Positions 1 to 14,908 are shown, counted from the stretch's first letter. The stretch: DNA of 64,000 nt from Dasyornis broadbenti (GCA_013397935.1 VZRN01004397.1:1089009-1153008); one strand, 5' to 3'. The notes: generated from the sequence alone by a model not told the origin. Program-made: numbers and translations.

Positions 1-1384
1 CTGATCAGATCAATATGTACTATAATTCTGCAAAGCACATCAATATAATTAGCAAAAATAAAATGTAAACAATATGTTAAATAGTGAAAAAGTATCAGTA
101 AATATTATTTTCAAGATTGAAAAATAAAACCAATATTGTATTTGGGATTAGCACTTTGAACAACAGAGCCACAGAAGAAAATTGGTAGACTTTGATGAAG
201 GGGAGTTTTATTGTGATTTCATTGGACCAATGATTTTGCAAGCAGGATCTATGCATCACGGCGAGAAAAAAGTACTCTGTAAGGAACTTGTTTTGATTTG
301 AGACATTTTCAGAGGGCTATTTTAATTTAATTAATGAAAAATCATAGGTTAATTGCCTTCTGCTTTAATGTGATGGTATTATGCATGCAGGCATATTTTA
401 TTTATATCTTGACTGTTTGATGTACACAATCAATTCAAAAAGGGATAATGAAGAAGTGTTCTGCCCTGTGTAGAATAGTAATTAGAGACTCTAGTGTAGG
501 TTTTTTTTATTAATTGTGCAGTTCTGTAAACATGTTTGACATAGTGCTGAGAAAAGCATTTGACAAATTTTGCTATTCTTTTCTCTTCTTCTTCCCATCC
601 CTTGTACCGCCATCCTTTCCCCCTTGTAGTCAAAATACCTTGTCTGGCATTAACCCTCACTGCCTCAGCAGCAGTCTGACTTCATAGGACAACTGTAGAT
701 CAGTCAACACGACATCGAAGAAAAGCTGCCCTTTGAAGAGCTGATGTTATGAGGAATGTGTACATTGATAACAGAAATGTTAAGGTCTGTGGGCTTTCGA
801 AGAGTCTGTGGAAGACGCTGAGCTATCATAAGGTGCTGTATCTTATAACAGCGACCAGGATGTATTGGGCAGAGCAGTCACTGGGGCAACAGCAACACCA
901 GATCTTCTGAGCTGAGGCCTTGCAATCTGTCTGTAGGATACTGCTAACAGCATGTTTGTCTTGTTGAAGGCGAAATGAGTGTTGACAAGATAGATCCAGC
1001 CACTTCATCTTGAGAATTATGAGCCCTCACTAAAGGGTTTTTTCCTGACATATTTTTAAAAGACAGAAGGTAGAGACAAAGGAATTAAAAGAGGACAAAG
1101 AAAACACCCTCCAAGTCTCCAAATCTCTTGAACCATGGAGGGAAGAGGGGAGCTGTTGAATTCATTGGTCCCAGAGCATGTTGGAAAGTGGGACCCAGCA
1201 GGGCAAAGAGTACTTGAGCTTCTGTGGGCACACGCATACGTAACCCATCCTCCTCTTGGTAGTTGGGAACTGTGAGATCAGGAAATCATGCCTGTTCTCA
1301 GCAACTCTTCAGCGGTCTTCTGAAAGTGTGCAGTGGAAGGGTTACTTCCAATACCAAAGCTGTAGCGTACCTGGTTACATGGAC
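1..1384. other. A+T-rich unique sequence, no gene seen
   Basis: No exon, RNA gene or transposon is recognised here. Open frames are all under 80 codons and have no family resemblance. The last ~120 bases before the CR1 copy may contain further, unrecognisably decayed CR1 sequence, but I could not align it with confidence. Confidence 0.6.
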
Positions 1385-1938
1385 TGTACTCAGACCTGCA
1401 CTCAGAAATGTGAGCCTGCACCTCAAATCCTGTGTTGTTTTGGGCCCCTCACTACAGGACAGACATTGAGGTGTTAGAGCGTGTCCAGAGAAGGGCAGTG
1501 GAGCTGGTGAAAGGTCTGAAGCACAAATCTGATGAGGAGCAACTGAGGGAGCTGGGGTGGTTTAGCCTGCAAAAAAAAAAGGCTCAGGGGGCACCGTATC
1601 TCTCTCTACAAATACCTGGAAGGAGATTGTAGCCAGGTGGTGGTCAGTCTCTTCTTGCAGGTTACAATGACAGGACAAGAGTAAATTGCCCCAAGTTGGG
1701 CCAGGGGAGGTTTAGATTTGATATTAGGAAAGATTTCTTTACTGAATGTGGGGTCAGGCATTGGAACAGGCTGCACGAGGAAGTGGTGGAATCACTGTCA
1801 CTGGAAGTGTTCAGAAATTTGTGGATGTGGCACCTAGGAATATGGTTTAGAGGCAAACATGGTGGTTCTGAGTTAACAATTGGATTTCATGATCTTAGAG
1901 ATTTTTTCTCAACCTTAATAATTCTATGGTTCTATGAT
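1385..1938 (+). mobile_element. CR1 LINE, 5'-truncated 3' fragment
   Basis: This is the 3' end of a CR1 retroposon in forward orientation. Bases from about 1430 translate to a recognisable C-terminal stretch of the CR1 ORF2 protein (VLERVQRRAVELVKGLKHKS, then REL and FSLQKKKAQG). The part from about 1740 reads FFTE.GVRHWNRL.EEVVES.SLEVF in the frame used at 1696-1944, the usual end of CR1 ORF2. The copy closes with the avian CR1 3' tail at 1919-1938 (two ATTCTATG-like units). Frame changes and small gaps separate the two coding blocks, so it is dead. It is 5'-truncated, as most CR1 copies are, and lacks the catalytic part of the reverse transcriptase. It closely resembles the copy at 61950-63065, so both probably belong to related CR1 subfamilies. 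Confidence 0.95.
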
Positions 1939-4900
1939 ATTTAGATCTATGGAGAAATGAGGATTTCCGGAAATGTCTTCACTTGGAGCCTTCTCTTCCT
2001 CCCTGCCATCCTCACTGTTTGAAGGTTGAATTAACTGACGTTGCCTTTGGGAAAGTTTATCATGAAACAGAGGTCTTTGCTGGTTTTGTGGTGACTGTAT
2101 TGTGTAGTAACATGTTGGCAAAGAGATTTCCATGGTTCTGATTCTATAGTTCTACTATACACATTCATGTAGACACAGTCTTCCCTCTATTACCTTCTAG
2201 CAAAAGAGAAGATAAATAATCTTAGGTTGTATCTGTTCCACTGTTCAATAGACTGTCACCAGTGGGAGCAGGCAGTCAAAATATCTTATATGTAGAGGAC
2301 ATGGATGTTGAGATCACAGCGACTTGCAAACTGCTGCTCTTTTTCCCAACAGAAAATATATGCATTGTTTGATTTTTTTCATTTTGTTTCAACACAGCAT
2401 AATCAATTCCTCATACATGATGAGCTCCTTTTAAGTCCTGAGATCCCAGAGGAAGATCTCTGAGTTTCATTTGGCTTTTCTTGGAATAATCTTAGTCCTT
2501 ACAATAAGATAATAAAGTCTTGTTAATTCATACTTAGTTGGCTATTGTATTTGAAAGATTTCAGATGCCATAAATAAAGGCTTATCTTGGATTTCCATGT
2601 TACCTTTACAAGGAAATATCTGAAGCTTTTTACAGAACTGAAGTTTGAAAAATCACTTGAACTAGTGTAATTAAAGGGCAAGACCACTCCTTTTTGCTGT
2701 GGATAAACAAAATAAGACCTGTTAAATAAATATTAATGGTGAGAACCTCTTATGTAAATCTATCAATGTTAAATCACCAGTAACGGGTACTTGGAAGGGA
2801 AGTTTAGATGGAGCATGGTCATCTATTATTTTCCTACTATAGTTCAATGATACTTTCCAGAAAAAGCAACAAACTATGACTGTGTGACTGAAACAACACA
2901 CTAATCAAAGAGTTCATGAGGACTAGGGTTCATGCATTCCTTCAGATGAAAAGAGCCAAAAGTTCTTCTCAATACAGAGATAATAAAGATGTTGATCAGA
3001 ATTTCTCTGTGTTTCTAGCTCTGCTATTAGAAGCATGGATTTCTTTAAAACTACTGTCAGGTAAATTAAAGAAGACTGCATATCCATTAAACAATTATTT
3101 CAATATCCTACATTTGAGTTTCTTGAATTTTTGGCTGTATACAGTTTATGTGATTCTTGCAACTGATACTTATTGACCTGTATTCTAATTATGTGAATAT
3201 GAATTTCTCAGCCATGGTCTCCCAGGCCTAATAATGTCCTTTAATAGCACAGGTAAGCCCCTGAAATTTTAATTATCCATTTTGCCATCAGTAAAATTTT
3301 CAAGAGTTCAAGTGAGGCCCATTAGGGGACATGAAGACAGATCACTGTTCAGCAGGAAAAGGCAGCCACCAAAGGATCTGAGTTATTACCTACTTGGATA
3401 TAAAATCATCTAACCTAAAATTATACAAAATGATTTTTCTGTCAAATTCAATATCTTTTAGCTGAAATATGGTATCAATTTTTGGAGGATTTGCTATCTT
3501 GGTTTAAATAAGTGACAAAGAAACCAGTGTGAACCCAGGTAACTTATCTCAATTGTTGTTTTCCTTTATTTTAAAATTATCTTAGATCTTATTTCAATAC
3601 TGCATTGATTCAGCAGAAGTGACTGAGCTCAGCCTCTTGCTGTATTTTCATCTCCTAAGCAAAATAATTTTACTACATCTGGAATCTACATAATCTTTGA
3701 GTAATTATATGATCATATTTCCTTCTGAATAGTGTACCCTCAACCGAGTATCTTTAGCTTCTCACAGTGATCAGGTTTTCTAGTTACTGAAGCAGTTCTT
3801 GGAGCTCTGCTTTTACATTCTCACATATGATAAACTTAGAAGCCATTACCAGTTAGAGGATTTTGCTAATTATGTCACTGTGGTATAAACCACTCTCACT
3901 TTCTAACTGATGTTCCCTTGGTCTCTCAGTCAAGGGCCATATCCTCTGCTGCAATGAAGCACTGTGTTGGGTGTCCTAACCCCAAAGTCCTTTCCTTAAC
4001 TGCTTTTCTTTCTTATAAATACCATTTATAATCCTGATTCTTAGATTTAGTTTTGTCAAAATGCATATTGCTAAAATAAGCCAGTTTTCTCTTTGAAACT
4101 GATCCGTCCTTTTAAATTATTCCATAGATTTTTATGTCATTGGCAAAATCTTCCTCCAAGATTTTCCTCTTGGCTGTTGAATATAGCACTGGACTAAGAA
4201 AAGATTACTGTCTGGAAATATCCCCAGAAGATGACGCTTCCCTTTTTAAAGATTTGTAGATTTACCACTTTTTAATCCATTTAATCTGTTCTACATGACG
4301 CTCATAAAAATTTCAGAAAATAAAGTGTTTAACTGAAACGCAGATTTTCATCAGAATGAAGCAAGACTGAGCCAGAAGATTTTTAGAAGCTCACATATCT
4401 ATCCATAGAGAAATCTTAGGCAGCCAAATTTGGAGTTTCATCAAAAAATGATACAAACTTTGTCTGACAGCACCTTTTTTCCATTGAACACCTGCATACA
4501 GCATATGACTTCTTTTCACACAAAGTTTAATAAATGCTTCTGCTGTTTATGCATAATTACTGAAAATATTATCATATTGATGTGGTATTATGCTTCATCT
4601 AGTAATATAGTATGAACTTAAATGATAAACTCCAGCCTCAATAATATGGAGGGTGTTTGATTTTGGTAATTAGCAATTTTGGTAATAAGAAAGTGGGAAA
4701 CAGAGAGAGAGCAAAATAACCCAAATCCATTAACAAAACCAAAAAAGATTGCTCTGAAGTGGGTTTGTTGTTGTTTCTGTAGGAGAAAAGAGAAGTATCA
4801 GGAACAAGTCTAGGAAAACTTTAAAAGGCTGCTTTCTGGGGACAGCCTAGCAAGGGGAGAGCTGAAAAAGTCCCTGAGCTTGCTGGGCTCTGTTTAGAGG

Positions 4901-7900
4901 CCTGTGGATTGATGGGGTTACGAACCCCTCTGAAGGGTAGGTGTTGCGAGCTGTCCCAGATCTGGTAATTAGATAGGTTCAGCCGTCTTTATGAGTGGCT
5001 TATGTTTACTGATTAATGTTCCACTTGTGCACAGATGTGATTTAGCTTTCTGCTGAATAAACACAACATGGGGATGGAAAGGTGATAACTGCCATACTCA
5101 GCAAAAAAGAAGGAGCCTATAAATATGCCAGTGGGTCAATAGAAGTGATTTCATTCTGCCTTCACAAGACTGCTGATGAAGTCTGACAGGGAGCTCTACT
5201 TCATTAATGCATCACAATGGTGAAGAAAGCCTGAAGGGCAAAAAGAGCCACCTGCAGCCGATTGGAGCCTGGGCTGCAGCTGTCAGAGAACAGCCAGGGA
5301 GAAATGAAAAGGGCTGCAACAAGGAAATAAAGAGGATATCATAGGCGGATAGGGTGTGTTTTCGCTCCTGCCTGAAACGGCTGATAGGGGAGGCACAGTG
5401 CTCAGGGCACTGACTGCAGATGAAGCTGTACTGCCGATCAGAAACAATTCATGGAGGAAGCCCTGGCAGTGTGAAAGATGTTTTGGTTACGGCACTGAAC
5501 AGAAAGCTCTGTCTAAGGATGGGTAAATGCAGACAAGCTTAATGATTTATTAAAAAATAAGAGTGTCTACTGAAGAAAAAATGCTCATGATACAATAGGA
5601 AAAAAATAATACACGGGAGAAAGCACTGGGAAAAGTATCAGATTGTCAGTGTATAGTTTAGAAGTGCTGCTACTTGCTGATTTCTGAAGGACTTTCCATG
5701 AGCTTCTGCTCAGGGCTGGTGTTGCTACTGGCTTCCTAGCCTCTGAAACTGCAATTCCTGTCTGTCTGAAAGAAGTATGTTGCTGAATAAGCAAACCAGT
5801 GGAGAGGGTGAAAAAAAGGAAGAAAGAGAAAGCTGTGATTGCCCTCTACTAAAAATAAGCTCCCTGAAAGCCATCCATGGACCTGGTTGAAATTGCACGG
5901 TGATGATCTGTCCTAGCACACAACAAAGCAAGGAACTGAGAATAGTCCCCATGGTCACTGGGAGCCATTGAACTTCTTCATCCTAGAACTGTAGGTCTGT
6001 ATCCACAGGGAAGCCCTTGAAGAGGTTCCTTCACTTTGTGGTGTACTGGGTGGGAAGTGTAGAAATGAACAAATAAGGACAAAATTTCAGCCAGGACCAA
6101 GGCAGAAGCACCTGATCCATACCTCTGAACCTTTGATCTGACTCATTCACATCTGCCCTGATATTTTCACAGTCATCAAGTCTGATCATTGCAAAGTCCC
6201 AGAGAAAACCCCAAACAGTCTGACTCTCCTGAGATCAGCATTAAACCCAACACTGACTCTGTCCCCATACCCATTTCCTGTTCCTTGCAGGAACTTCCTG
6301 TCTTTAACCACTGGCCTTACCTGGATCACAAGAGAGTTATCTATGCTCTGCTTGTTAGGTGTCCGCTTTATTTTATTGAATTTTTTATTTCTTTCCCTAT
6401 TGTGTTCTTATCCTGTGTGCACAGTGGCAGGAAGGAGGTGCAGACATTGCTTACTGACACTTTTGAATGCTTTCAGATACACTTCTGGTTTCTATACAGA
6501 TAATTATTACTCACAGACAGAAGTAAATTACTTACTTTTACTAACTGAAAAGGTCTGAACTTTCCACAATATATTTCAAAATTGTTTTTTCTGTCTCCAA
6601 CACTTGTAACCAGATAGAGGCAAAAGCTGAATCTATCACCTGTGGTATTTCCAATTTTACACAGAAAAATGCCACTGTTGTTAAACTAGATTTTAAATGA
6701 GATGGTCTGCCACAAAGCTGACTTCCTGAGGTGAAAGAGAAAATCCTTAATATAAAGATATTATACTAGAGAGGAGGCCATTGAATATATTTCTGTACAA
6801 GCCACAGCTTGGGAGATTAAAATTAGAGGCACTTAGAAAAATGCTTATAATCCACAGAGGGCAGAGATCAGTACTATATAGTTCTGAATCCTCCCCAGCT
6901 GACTGTTTCTCACTTGACTATTCAGTGACTAATGACATATTCAGATGACACAGCTTGAGCTGCAAACACTTATGAGGATGGTGCAGTCAAGAAAATGAAC
7001 TTAGGAAAGCTAAAAAGAGACAAAGAGCAGTCACCAGGCATGATAATCAGCCATTTCTTTTGTGGGAGGGAGAAATTAGTTCTGTTTGCAGGGGCATCAC
7101 TCCCTGATTTGCTGTTTGCTGTTTGAGTTAGGGCTTTGTAAGGGAGAGAGCTGAAACCTCTACCTGAGCACGGATTGTTAGGTATCACCAGTAAATGAGG
7201 CCACCCAAAGTCATGGTAGGAGAAAGTTTCCAGTTGGCTCATGCCGCACAGAGCAATTCACAGAGACTCCAGCAACGCCACTGCCTTTTCTTAAGTCTCC
7301 GGGGCTTAGGAGAAGGACTTGCTCATATCCTTGACCTCTGTTTCCTTTGAGATCTCACAAGGTTATGGTGGCCCAGGCATGCGGCAAGACACATGGAAAG
7401 GATATGGCAGGGAGAGCCAGTGGTACAATGGGTGCCCATTCTCTTGTGTGACTCTTGTGTGGCAAACTATGTGAGAGTGGTTCTATTACGAGCTCCCTGT
7501 GTTCCTCCATATTAGTCAGAATGTTTTCCCCTAAAGGCACTTTTGAGGAAGGTCTCTCTTGACGGAGCATCCTGGGGCTGGGATGAGTACAGAAATCAAT
7601 GGCAAGGTAAATCAGCATAGTTAAGATTCATATGGGCATTATTGAGTTTCATCCGTCTGGCAGCTACAGTCATCTTTAGCAGTCTTCAAAATAAACAATT
7701 TGGACCACACAACAAATAGATCAAAAAGCTGCAAACTCAGTTAAGTTACAGCAACCATCGATGACCAAGTAATGTCACAAGTCTGACATCTGACTTAAGC
7801 AGTTTCTCTACAAAGGCTGCTGTCATGGAGATGCAATTGAACAGTCATTCTGCTCTCAGCTTATACTCAGAAAACAACCCAAACACCAGATCCCATCAGC

Positions 7901-8659
7901 TGCCAAAGCAATCCAGCTTTCCAGTGGGGCAAATACCTTGTGTGCAGTGCAAGAAGCAGCCTTCCTGTTCCTGTGCTCTGAGGATGACATATTACTTCAG
8001 ATCGTAGCTTTGTGTGAGGGTTGTGCATGCCTGTGTTTAAAGAGCTGCATATTGCTGTCCTTGAGGGGGCTGCATCTTCTCAGGTTGCTCTCCCATTGAA
8101 GCATGAGAATTCAGTAGCCTTGCCTGGAGTAGACATATGACACATATATTGCATTCAGAAACTGATGTCTCAAAATACAAACAACACCCATTGGCACAAT
8201 TTGGCCCCTTAAGAGAAGTGAAAAACCCCAACCTGCATTCCCATCTGGGTTTGAGCTCATGGGTCCCAGGGGCACCAAGTCAATACTCTAAAGTAGGAGC
8301 ATTAGAGCTAAGTGCCACATTGGCTGCTGCTGCAAAGCCTCATATAAATATTACACCTCAGTCTGCAAGGCACAAAATGTTTGGTTTCTGAGTCTATTAA
8401 TATATAATGAGGATATGGTATAATTAATATAGTTTTGATTTTCCTATAAATCCATATTGCTAATAAGAATGCAAAGTTATTACTCAAAAAACCTTTGCAA
8501 CAATTGGCCATTTTCACTGATTAAAAATGGAGTTTGTGTTTTAACTATTTATGGTTTTACTGAAATTAATAATTATTAGATTATTGAGCTACAAGATAAT
8601 TAAGAAAAATGGTTTTACTTAAACACACTTTAGAAGCTACCTCAGGGAGATGGCCTTTG
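1939..8659. other. Unique A+T-rich sequence, no gene seen
   Basis: About 6.7 kb without a recognised gene, RNA or transposon. Bases 2125-2152 carry an ATTCTATAG-like string resembling a CR1 tail, but no CR1 body precedes it. The stretch 4800-5480 is somewhat richer in G+C and lower in simple sequence than its surroundings, so it is a place to look for conserved non-coding DNA. Open frames up to 104 codons (6189-6503, +) have no recognisable domain. Confidence 0.55.
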
Positions 8660-8674
8660 TTTTTTTTTTTTTTT
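8660..8674. repeat. Poly-T tract (T15)
   Basis: A run of 15 T, followed by CCTTTT. It could be read as a reverse poly-A tail, but no processed-gene body is visible on the minus strand next to it. Confidence 0.9.
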
Positions 8675-10634
8675 CCTTTTAACATCCTCTAGAATTGCTA
8701 TATCCACTTGCAGACTGAAAAATGAAAGGTTTTTTGTTTTAATTTAAAAAATCTAAACTTTCCAAATAATTATTCTCTGTGTTGAGGTTATGAAAGAATA
8801 ACCTCTGTATGATGAATTCTTTTGTAATCTGAAACATCATTGCAAAGGTATTTTCATTCATTCACTAAAGAATTAAAAGTTGATGTATCCCTAGAAAATT
8901 AAGCTAAATACCTTGGCCAAATTTTGCACATGAATATTGATGCTAACCCACTCTCTGTTGATTTAGAACTGTGTTAACATTTTTAATTTTAGCCTTTGCA
9001 AGTATATATGTAAATTAGTACATGACAAAGCTGCATGCAATTTGAATGTATTCTTCATATTGCTGTACTTGTAGAGAACTCAGTACAGTTGTGTATACCT
9101 GATTTTTAAAAAACAATTTTTAATTGTTTAATTAAGGCTATTTTTTTTTTAAACCTGAAGGGGAAATTCCTCTTTGACCTGGACTTGTGCAGAGCTTTTT
9201 AAAACTTCAGAGCAGCAGGAGTAGCTGTCCCAGAGTGATCAAGCACTGATTTTGATTATTAAGCCCTTGAAGTACATTTTGTGACTGGTGTCAGGAAATT
9301 ATAGGAACATTGGAATACCATTCACTGAGGGTATGTGCTTCTCATTATTCTGCCCCAGTTTGTGACAGCTTGGAATCCAGAGCTATGTGCATTAACAGGT
9401 GTTTTGGTTTTTCGTCCCACATGCAACAGCTGTGCAGCATCCAAAACTTACAGAACCTTCTCCGTAGGTCAGTGTCATCCCATTGTTTACATGAGATTTT
9501 CTGCCATAAAGAAATGGCAGATCATAGAATTTTAGTCATGAACTCCTGGAAAATTTGAAGTCTTCCAATATCAGGCCTCAGCTGGGGAGGATGAATAGAG
9601 TGTCAGGAAAGAAATTTATGCAGTGTATTTCAATGGCAGGGAAGAGTGTCCCAATGAAGAACCCTGAAAGTGCATGAAGAAGCCTTACAGGTGCATGCCT
9701 TAGCCAAAGTGCTTGTCATGTTAGTCCTGTGATATTTAAAGTCCAGCTGCCAGGCTGTCAGATCAGGTAATTTCTCCTTCATACCCACGGGACCAGTGAC
9801 TGCTCAGTGGTAGGGCTAGTAGGCTTGTGGCTGTGGTTAGTCCCTTGAATCTGCCTCTTTACTTGAAACATCTGCTCTGAATAGAGTTAATAAATGTGTC
9901 AGGGAGAAGTTGAGGGCATCTCAAGTGAAACTATTATTTATTTATCTTATTTTAGAATATAGTCAATAGATATCATCACATTTTCCTCATTAAGTGCTTC
10001 CTCATTTACAGGCTATCGGATTCCTATCCAATCTTGGAGCCAAACAGTATCAAATACCAAATGATCTTGAAGTTTACAATTAGGTAGAGTGAAAATGCTG
10101 GAAATGGGAAGACCTTCAATAATTCCATGGCATCAGAAAATTAAATTTCTGCAATAACAAATTACGATATAATGAGGTCACATTAGAGGAATAAGAGGCC
10201 CAGATGCCTCAATGATTTAATCTGTCTCTTCCTGTAGGCCTGAACCTAATTTTAATGAATATTTTGATAGATAACATATTTGGTTCAAAATAGGTCTTTA
10301 AAGACAGTTGTGAGAGTATTATATTTTAAAGATGCTATGATAGAAATTCATTTCATTAACTGCCTGATAAGAAAGAATCACTCCACAAATGTACTGGTAT
10401 CAGCCATACTATTATGACCCATCTGCTCTTATTGAGTGAAGTGACAGTAATATATCTTTATTGGTCCCTTCCTTGAATGCTGTAGAGCCTCATTTTCTTT
10501 GTCTAATGAAAAGCCAAGTGACACTAATGAAACAGGTACTGCATATGCCTGAACTTCAGCAGAGAAAACAGAACATCAAGTAAAAAGCTCTGTAAAGAAA
10601 ATAATCAGGTGTAAATATAAGTATATAAGTCAGT
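8675..10634. other. Unique A+T-rich sequence, no gene seen
   Basis: No gene or repeat family is recognised. At 9519-9540 a string resembling the CR1 tail (ATCATAGAATTTTAG) occurs without a CR1 body and is probably coincidental. Confidence 0.55.
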
Positions 10635-10697
10635 AAAAAAAAAAAAAAAAAGAGAAATAAAAGTAATATCAAGAATGCGGATTTATTTATTTATTTT
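10635..10697. repeat. Poly-A tract plus (ATTT)n
   Basis: Bases 10635-10651 are 17 A. After a short spacer, 10681-10697 is a four-unit ATTT repeat. Both are ordinary low-complexity sequence. Confidence 0.9.
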
Positions 10698-13600
10698 CTA
10701 TTAATCAAATATGAGTTTTGGTATAATGGCAAGGACTATAAGAAACTCTGAAACAGATTTGTTGCCCTTTTGATGTGAGTTACTTTTTACTTGGAGAACC
10801 GTAGCTCATGTTCACAGTTTTTTTATTTATATCACAGCTCAGAAGCCTTTCCCTAGCTACTGTGATATTACCTGAGGGCCAAACACAAGCAGATTTGTTC
10901 TGAGTGGTCTCAGGTGGGGTGAGGTAGCTGATCTCATTTTTGCCTGATTTCTCGAGTCCTGGTGTATTGAAACAGTACCCACCACTCTGATATTTAGCTT
11001 GTTGCTGTGTAATTATCATGCCATTCCCAAAGTCCACATTTTTTCTCATGGAGCACTTTAGCTACAAACTTTCAAATACATTTACTTTTAACAAAAATGG
11101 TAATGATGCAGCAGACATGCAGATACACCAAGTTTAGGTAGTTGTTCATAAAAACCAGAGAATTTTGTATGTCTTCTGAAGGGATGTGCGCTTCAGATCT
11201 GTGTCTGCTGAGACATCTGCTAAGCCTCTGTTCCCATGCATATGAACGTGTCATTTCTTGCGAGAAAATTCGAAAGTGGCCATGGGCATCCAAAAATGAG
11301 ACTTGTTTTAAGAATAAATTTTGTTGTAGTCTATCGAAGGCTTTGAAAATAAGCTCTGACTTGACTTCAGGGAGAAGGAAACAGAGCAGAGCAGATGAAT
11401 AATACTAGCCGGAGCCCTTTTCTTCTCTGGAATATGCTGTCTGAACTATACAGAGGTTCAAACCCTTGTGTCATGACTAGCATTACTTCAGAAATGAAAG
11501 ACCTAATAAAGGTACCATGAAAAAAGAATATAATAGTCTGCTACAAAACTGTGCGTGCCCAGGGCATGTTTTCTGTAGCTGATGTTTGAGAATTTTGAAA
11601 AAAAATTTCTCTAAATGTCCCCTTAACCTGGGTAATCTGAGAATCTTATTTACTGTAAAAAAAATTAGAATTTTCAAAATTATTTAGATATTTTTCATCT
11701 CTCTAGATTCACATGGCCTAGATCAATTCCTTATCCATGTAGTGGGGATTGATATTTCTGGCTCTTAACTGTCCATGTAGAAATTTCAGAAATTTACAAG
11801 TATTAAATATCTCTAAACAAAATACAAAATCATACCCGGAAAGACTGGTGAAGCTAGACAGCCAGGAAATACCCAGTTAAAGTACCCTACATTCTTGTAT
11901 CTGCCAACTGTGTACATGCACTACAATAAACTCTTTAATCCACACGATCCACAACAGTTTTTGTTCATTACTCACTACTTGTGAGTAGTCCCATATGTCA
12001 TTTAATGCTTAATATCTAAAAGTTGCACTGAGCACAAATGTATTCCTTTTTCTGAGTCTTTCATCTGATTCTGATATCTGTGTCTTCTTTTTAGATATTA
12101 ATGGATTTAGTTATACAGCACATCAGTCAAGTAATAGCATGGTGTCTCAGGTTTACAAATTGGGAACACACTGACACTAAAGCCAAAATTGCCCTGTATC
12201 AGTTCACTTTTAGAGGCTAGTTTTCAAGTGTAGAGCCTGTTTTTTTCTGTGCATTCTGCTGCCTTTTATGTGTTCAGAGCACAGTTCACATCAAACTTCT
12301 GCAATTACGAATCCAATACTCCAGCTGTTTCAACAGGAGTGATCACAGAGAAAGAGTTTGCACAAATGCTATGATCAGTATCACACAGAAAAACTATGAT
12401 TTAGACAGAGAAAAAAAATCAGAGATCAAGATGATAGTCCAGGGACCTAATCAGGGAGACAGTTTATCTTCTGGAAATTTTCAGCCTGTTTCACATGGTA
12501 TATCCCATTCTCAGAAACCAGCCAGAGATGGGAGTCCTTCACATAACTGTCCACTTCACTTTGGTTCATCCTTGGAACATGATCTGTGCAGTAAATTGCA
12601 TGAGGCAGGGGTACTACAGATGAACATGATATTCTGTGTTTATCATATAAAGCCATACAACTAAATATACTCTGAAAATGTATATGTGCCTATGCAGGTT
12701 GTAGGTTATCTATAGACATGGTTTGAGGCATTTAATAATTTTGAATTCTTTGTTTTGTAGACTTTGCCTTGTTTTTTTTCATTCTTCTTAATAACAGTTT
12801 TCCAAGTTTAAAAAAAAAAAAGTTCTCTCCTGCAATCACTTTATTCCTTTCCGTCTCTCAGAATCAGCAGGAGCTTTAGGTAGAAAAACACACTCGTTTT
12901 CATTCTTTGAGCTATCAGTGTCTTTTAGGAGCCCTAGACCATGAATTTAAATGTTTACCTAGTTTATTCCTCTTCCATCTTTCTCATTTGTACTTGATAG
13001 ACCATTTAATCTGATTCAGAGTCCACTAACAAGCTCCAAAATGGGTAAGCTGGCAAAATTAAATGCAAAATATAGTTGAAATAAAGGGCACGGTAGGAGG
13101 AATGTCCTTAAGAAGCTGATTTTAAAAGTTGCTTCTGACAAGGAAGTTGCACCCACTTTGATCCTTTCAGCACCTTCTACAGGCACATGATTTTGCAATT
13201 TGTTGTGGCAGCAGAAAAGATGACATCCTATGTCAAAGACTGCCAGCCTAATTCTGTCATTACTAGCTCACAAAAGCTAATAAAAAATTCAATATCTGAA
13301 CACTAATGGCAACATTGAAAACAAGTTTACGATCACAGCTTTGGCTCCCTATGCTGCTACTGCCTCAAATTATTTTCCTGTTCATTGAGATGGAGGTTGC
13401 AGCTGAGGACATGCTTGTGGGCTTTGCTGCTTAGCATGTGAACTTTTTGGGCCCTCAAACTGAGGGGGGAAAAAAAGAAGTAACTTTTCTTAATTTGCTA
13501 TTTTATTACCTCTTTGATATTGAATACAGTGTGTACATACTTAATGTCTCAGACATTCTTCTCACCACCATTGTTTCTGGTAGCAATTCTTCCTTCATAT

Positions 13601-14908
13601 TTCATTGTATTCCACATCAGAAATTTAATTTACTTTGAACATCTTGTCTTTGATGCTTGTGAAGCTTCTCATTCATATGTTAATGATGCAAAATGAAGTT
13701 GACAGCATTACATACGTGCTTGGTTGTCTGCCTGAGTGTGCTGTTTATTTGCCCTGATACCGTGTTCATGTTTAGTTAGTGAATTTGCCTTATCTGTTTG
13801 GTACCTGCTCTTCCATTCTTGCCTTTGTGTTGTTTTGAAGGAAGAATTTTTCTCTCTATGCACCCACTTGATGACATTTAACCCATTTTGGAGCTCCCAA
13901 TATGTGTGGTCACTGTTCCCTCTGCTTTCTGCTTCCTTGCTTGAGTACACTGAAGAGACGTACCTGATCTGTACAACTCATCTACATTTTGGTACATACA
14001 TGACTTAATCGTCAGACTTTCGTGTGGAAAGTATGAGTACATCCCACCAGCTTGAACTTCAGGCAGAATATATTTATCCCTTTAAACAGCCTGTAACAGT
14101 ACTTCTTGAGGTAGAAGAGACATCCTTTAATTTGATTTCTGAGCATTCGCTTTTTAACTGTATTGTTCAGAAGAGGAATAGGCAGCAACGATATGAACAG
14201 CCAAAATAATCAGTATCAGCCCAGTAAAGTGTGACAGCTCCTCTCTGTGATCTCTCACTGCTTTATGGGAATAGAAGCACACATTCATCCAGTGCACATA
14301 TTGTGTATTAACTGAGGAGATATTTTTTGAACAAAAACAGCATTCCCAGTGTGCATTTGCAACTCATTATATCTAGGAATGAAGCCACGTACCCTGTTAG
14401 AGCTGCATCTGCTACAAAATGCAACAGCTTGTCAGCTTTCTGGTTGCTGTGTGTACTTCAGTCTGGTGCTCTTCTGTCTGTGTTGGACTCATCTTAGACT
14501 CTCAACCTTGTCAATTCCTCTGTGGGATGAAAGAGCGCTGCATAGGAATTTTCTTTCTTCCCCTCCAGCTGGGAATTTCAAGGAAATTGTATTGGACTGG
14601 GTAAGAAAAGCAAGATCCCCTAAAAACCTTCCTGATTTAGAAGGGAAAGGAGATCATTAGTGCACAAAGGAGAATTTACTTCACAGAACCCTGTCTGTGC
14701 TGCAGTGTGGCTCCCGTCCAGCAGAAATCAAGGCAGAGGACGCAGGAGCACTCACTAAACCAAGCCCTTGCCAGGATATGGACACAGAACTGGGATCCTA
14801 GAAGAGCTCCTGGATCTGTCAGTTTAGATGTGACTACCATAAAGCTCCAGCCCCTGTGACATTTCCTACTAAAAGAAAGAGATTGCCCACTGATCCCCAA
14901 CCAATAAC
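10698..14908. other. Unique A+T-rich sequence, no gene seen
   Basis: About 4.2 kb without a recognised gene or transposon. It contains a 12-A run at 12810-12821. Open frames of up to 103 codons occur (for example 14349-14660, +), but none shows a domain, a signal peptide followed by a mature protein, or a run of conserved-looking residues. Confidence 0.55.

Noticed and set aside
2125..2152. Second CR1 tail after the copy ending at 1938
   Set aside because: The 190 bases before it do not align to the CR1 3' region; only the short ATTCTATAG string matches.
9519..9540. CR1 tail-like string ATCATAGAATTTTAG
   Set aside because: No CR1 body on either side; a short A+T-rich match is expected by chance.
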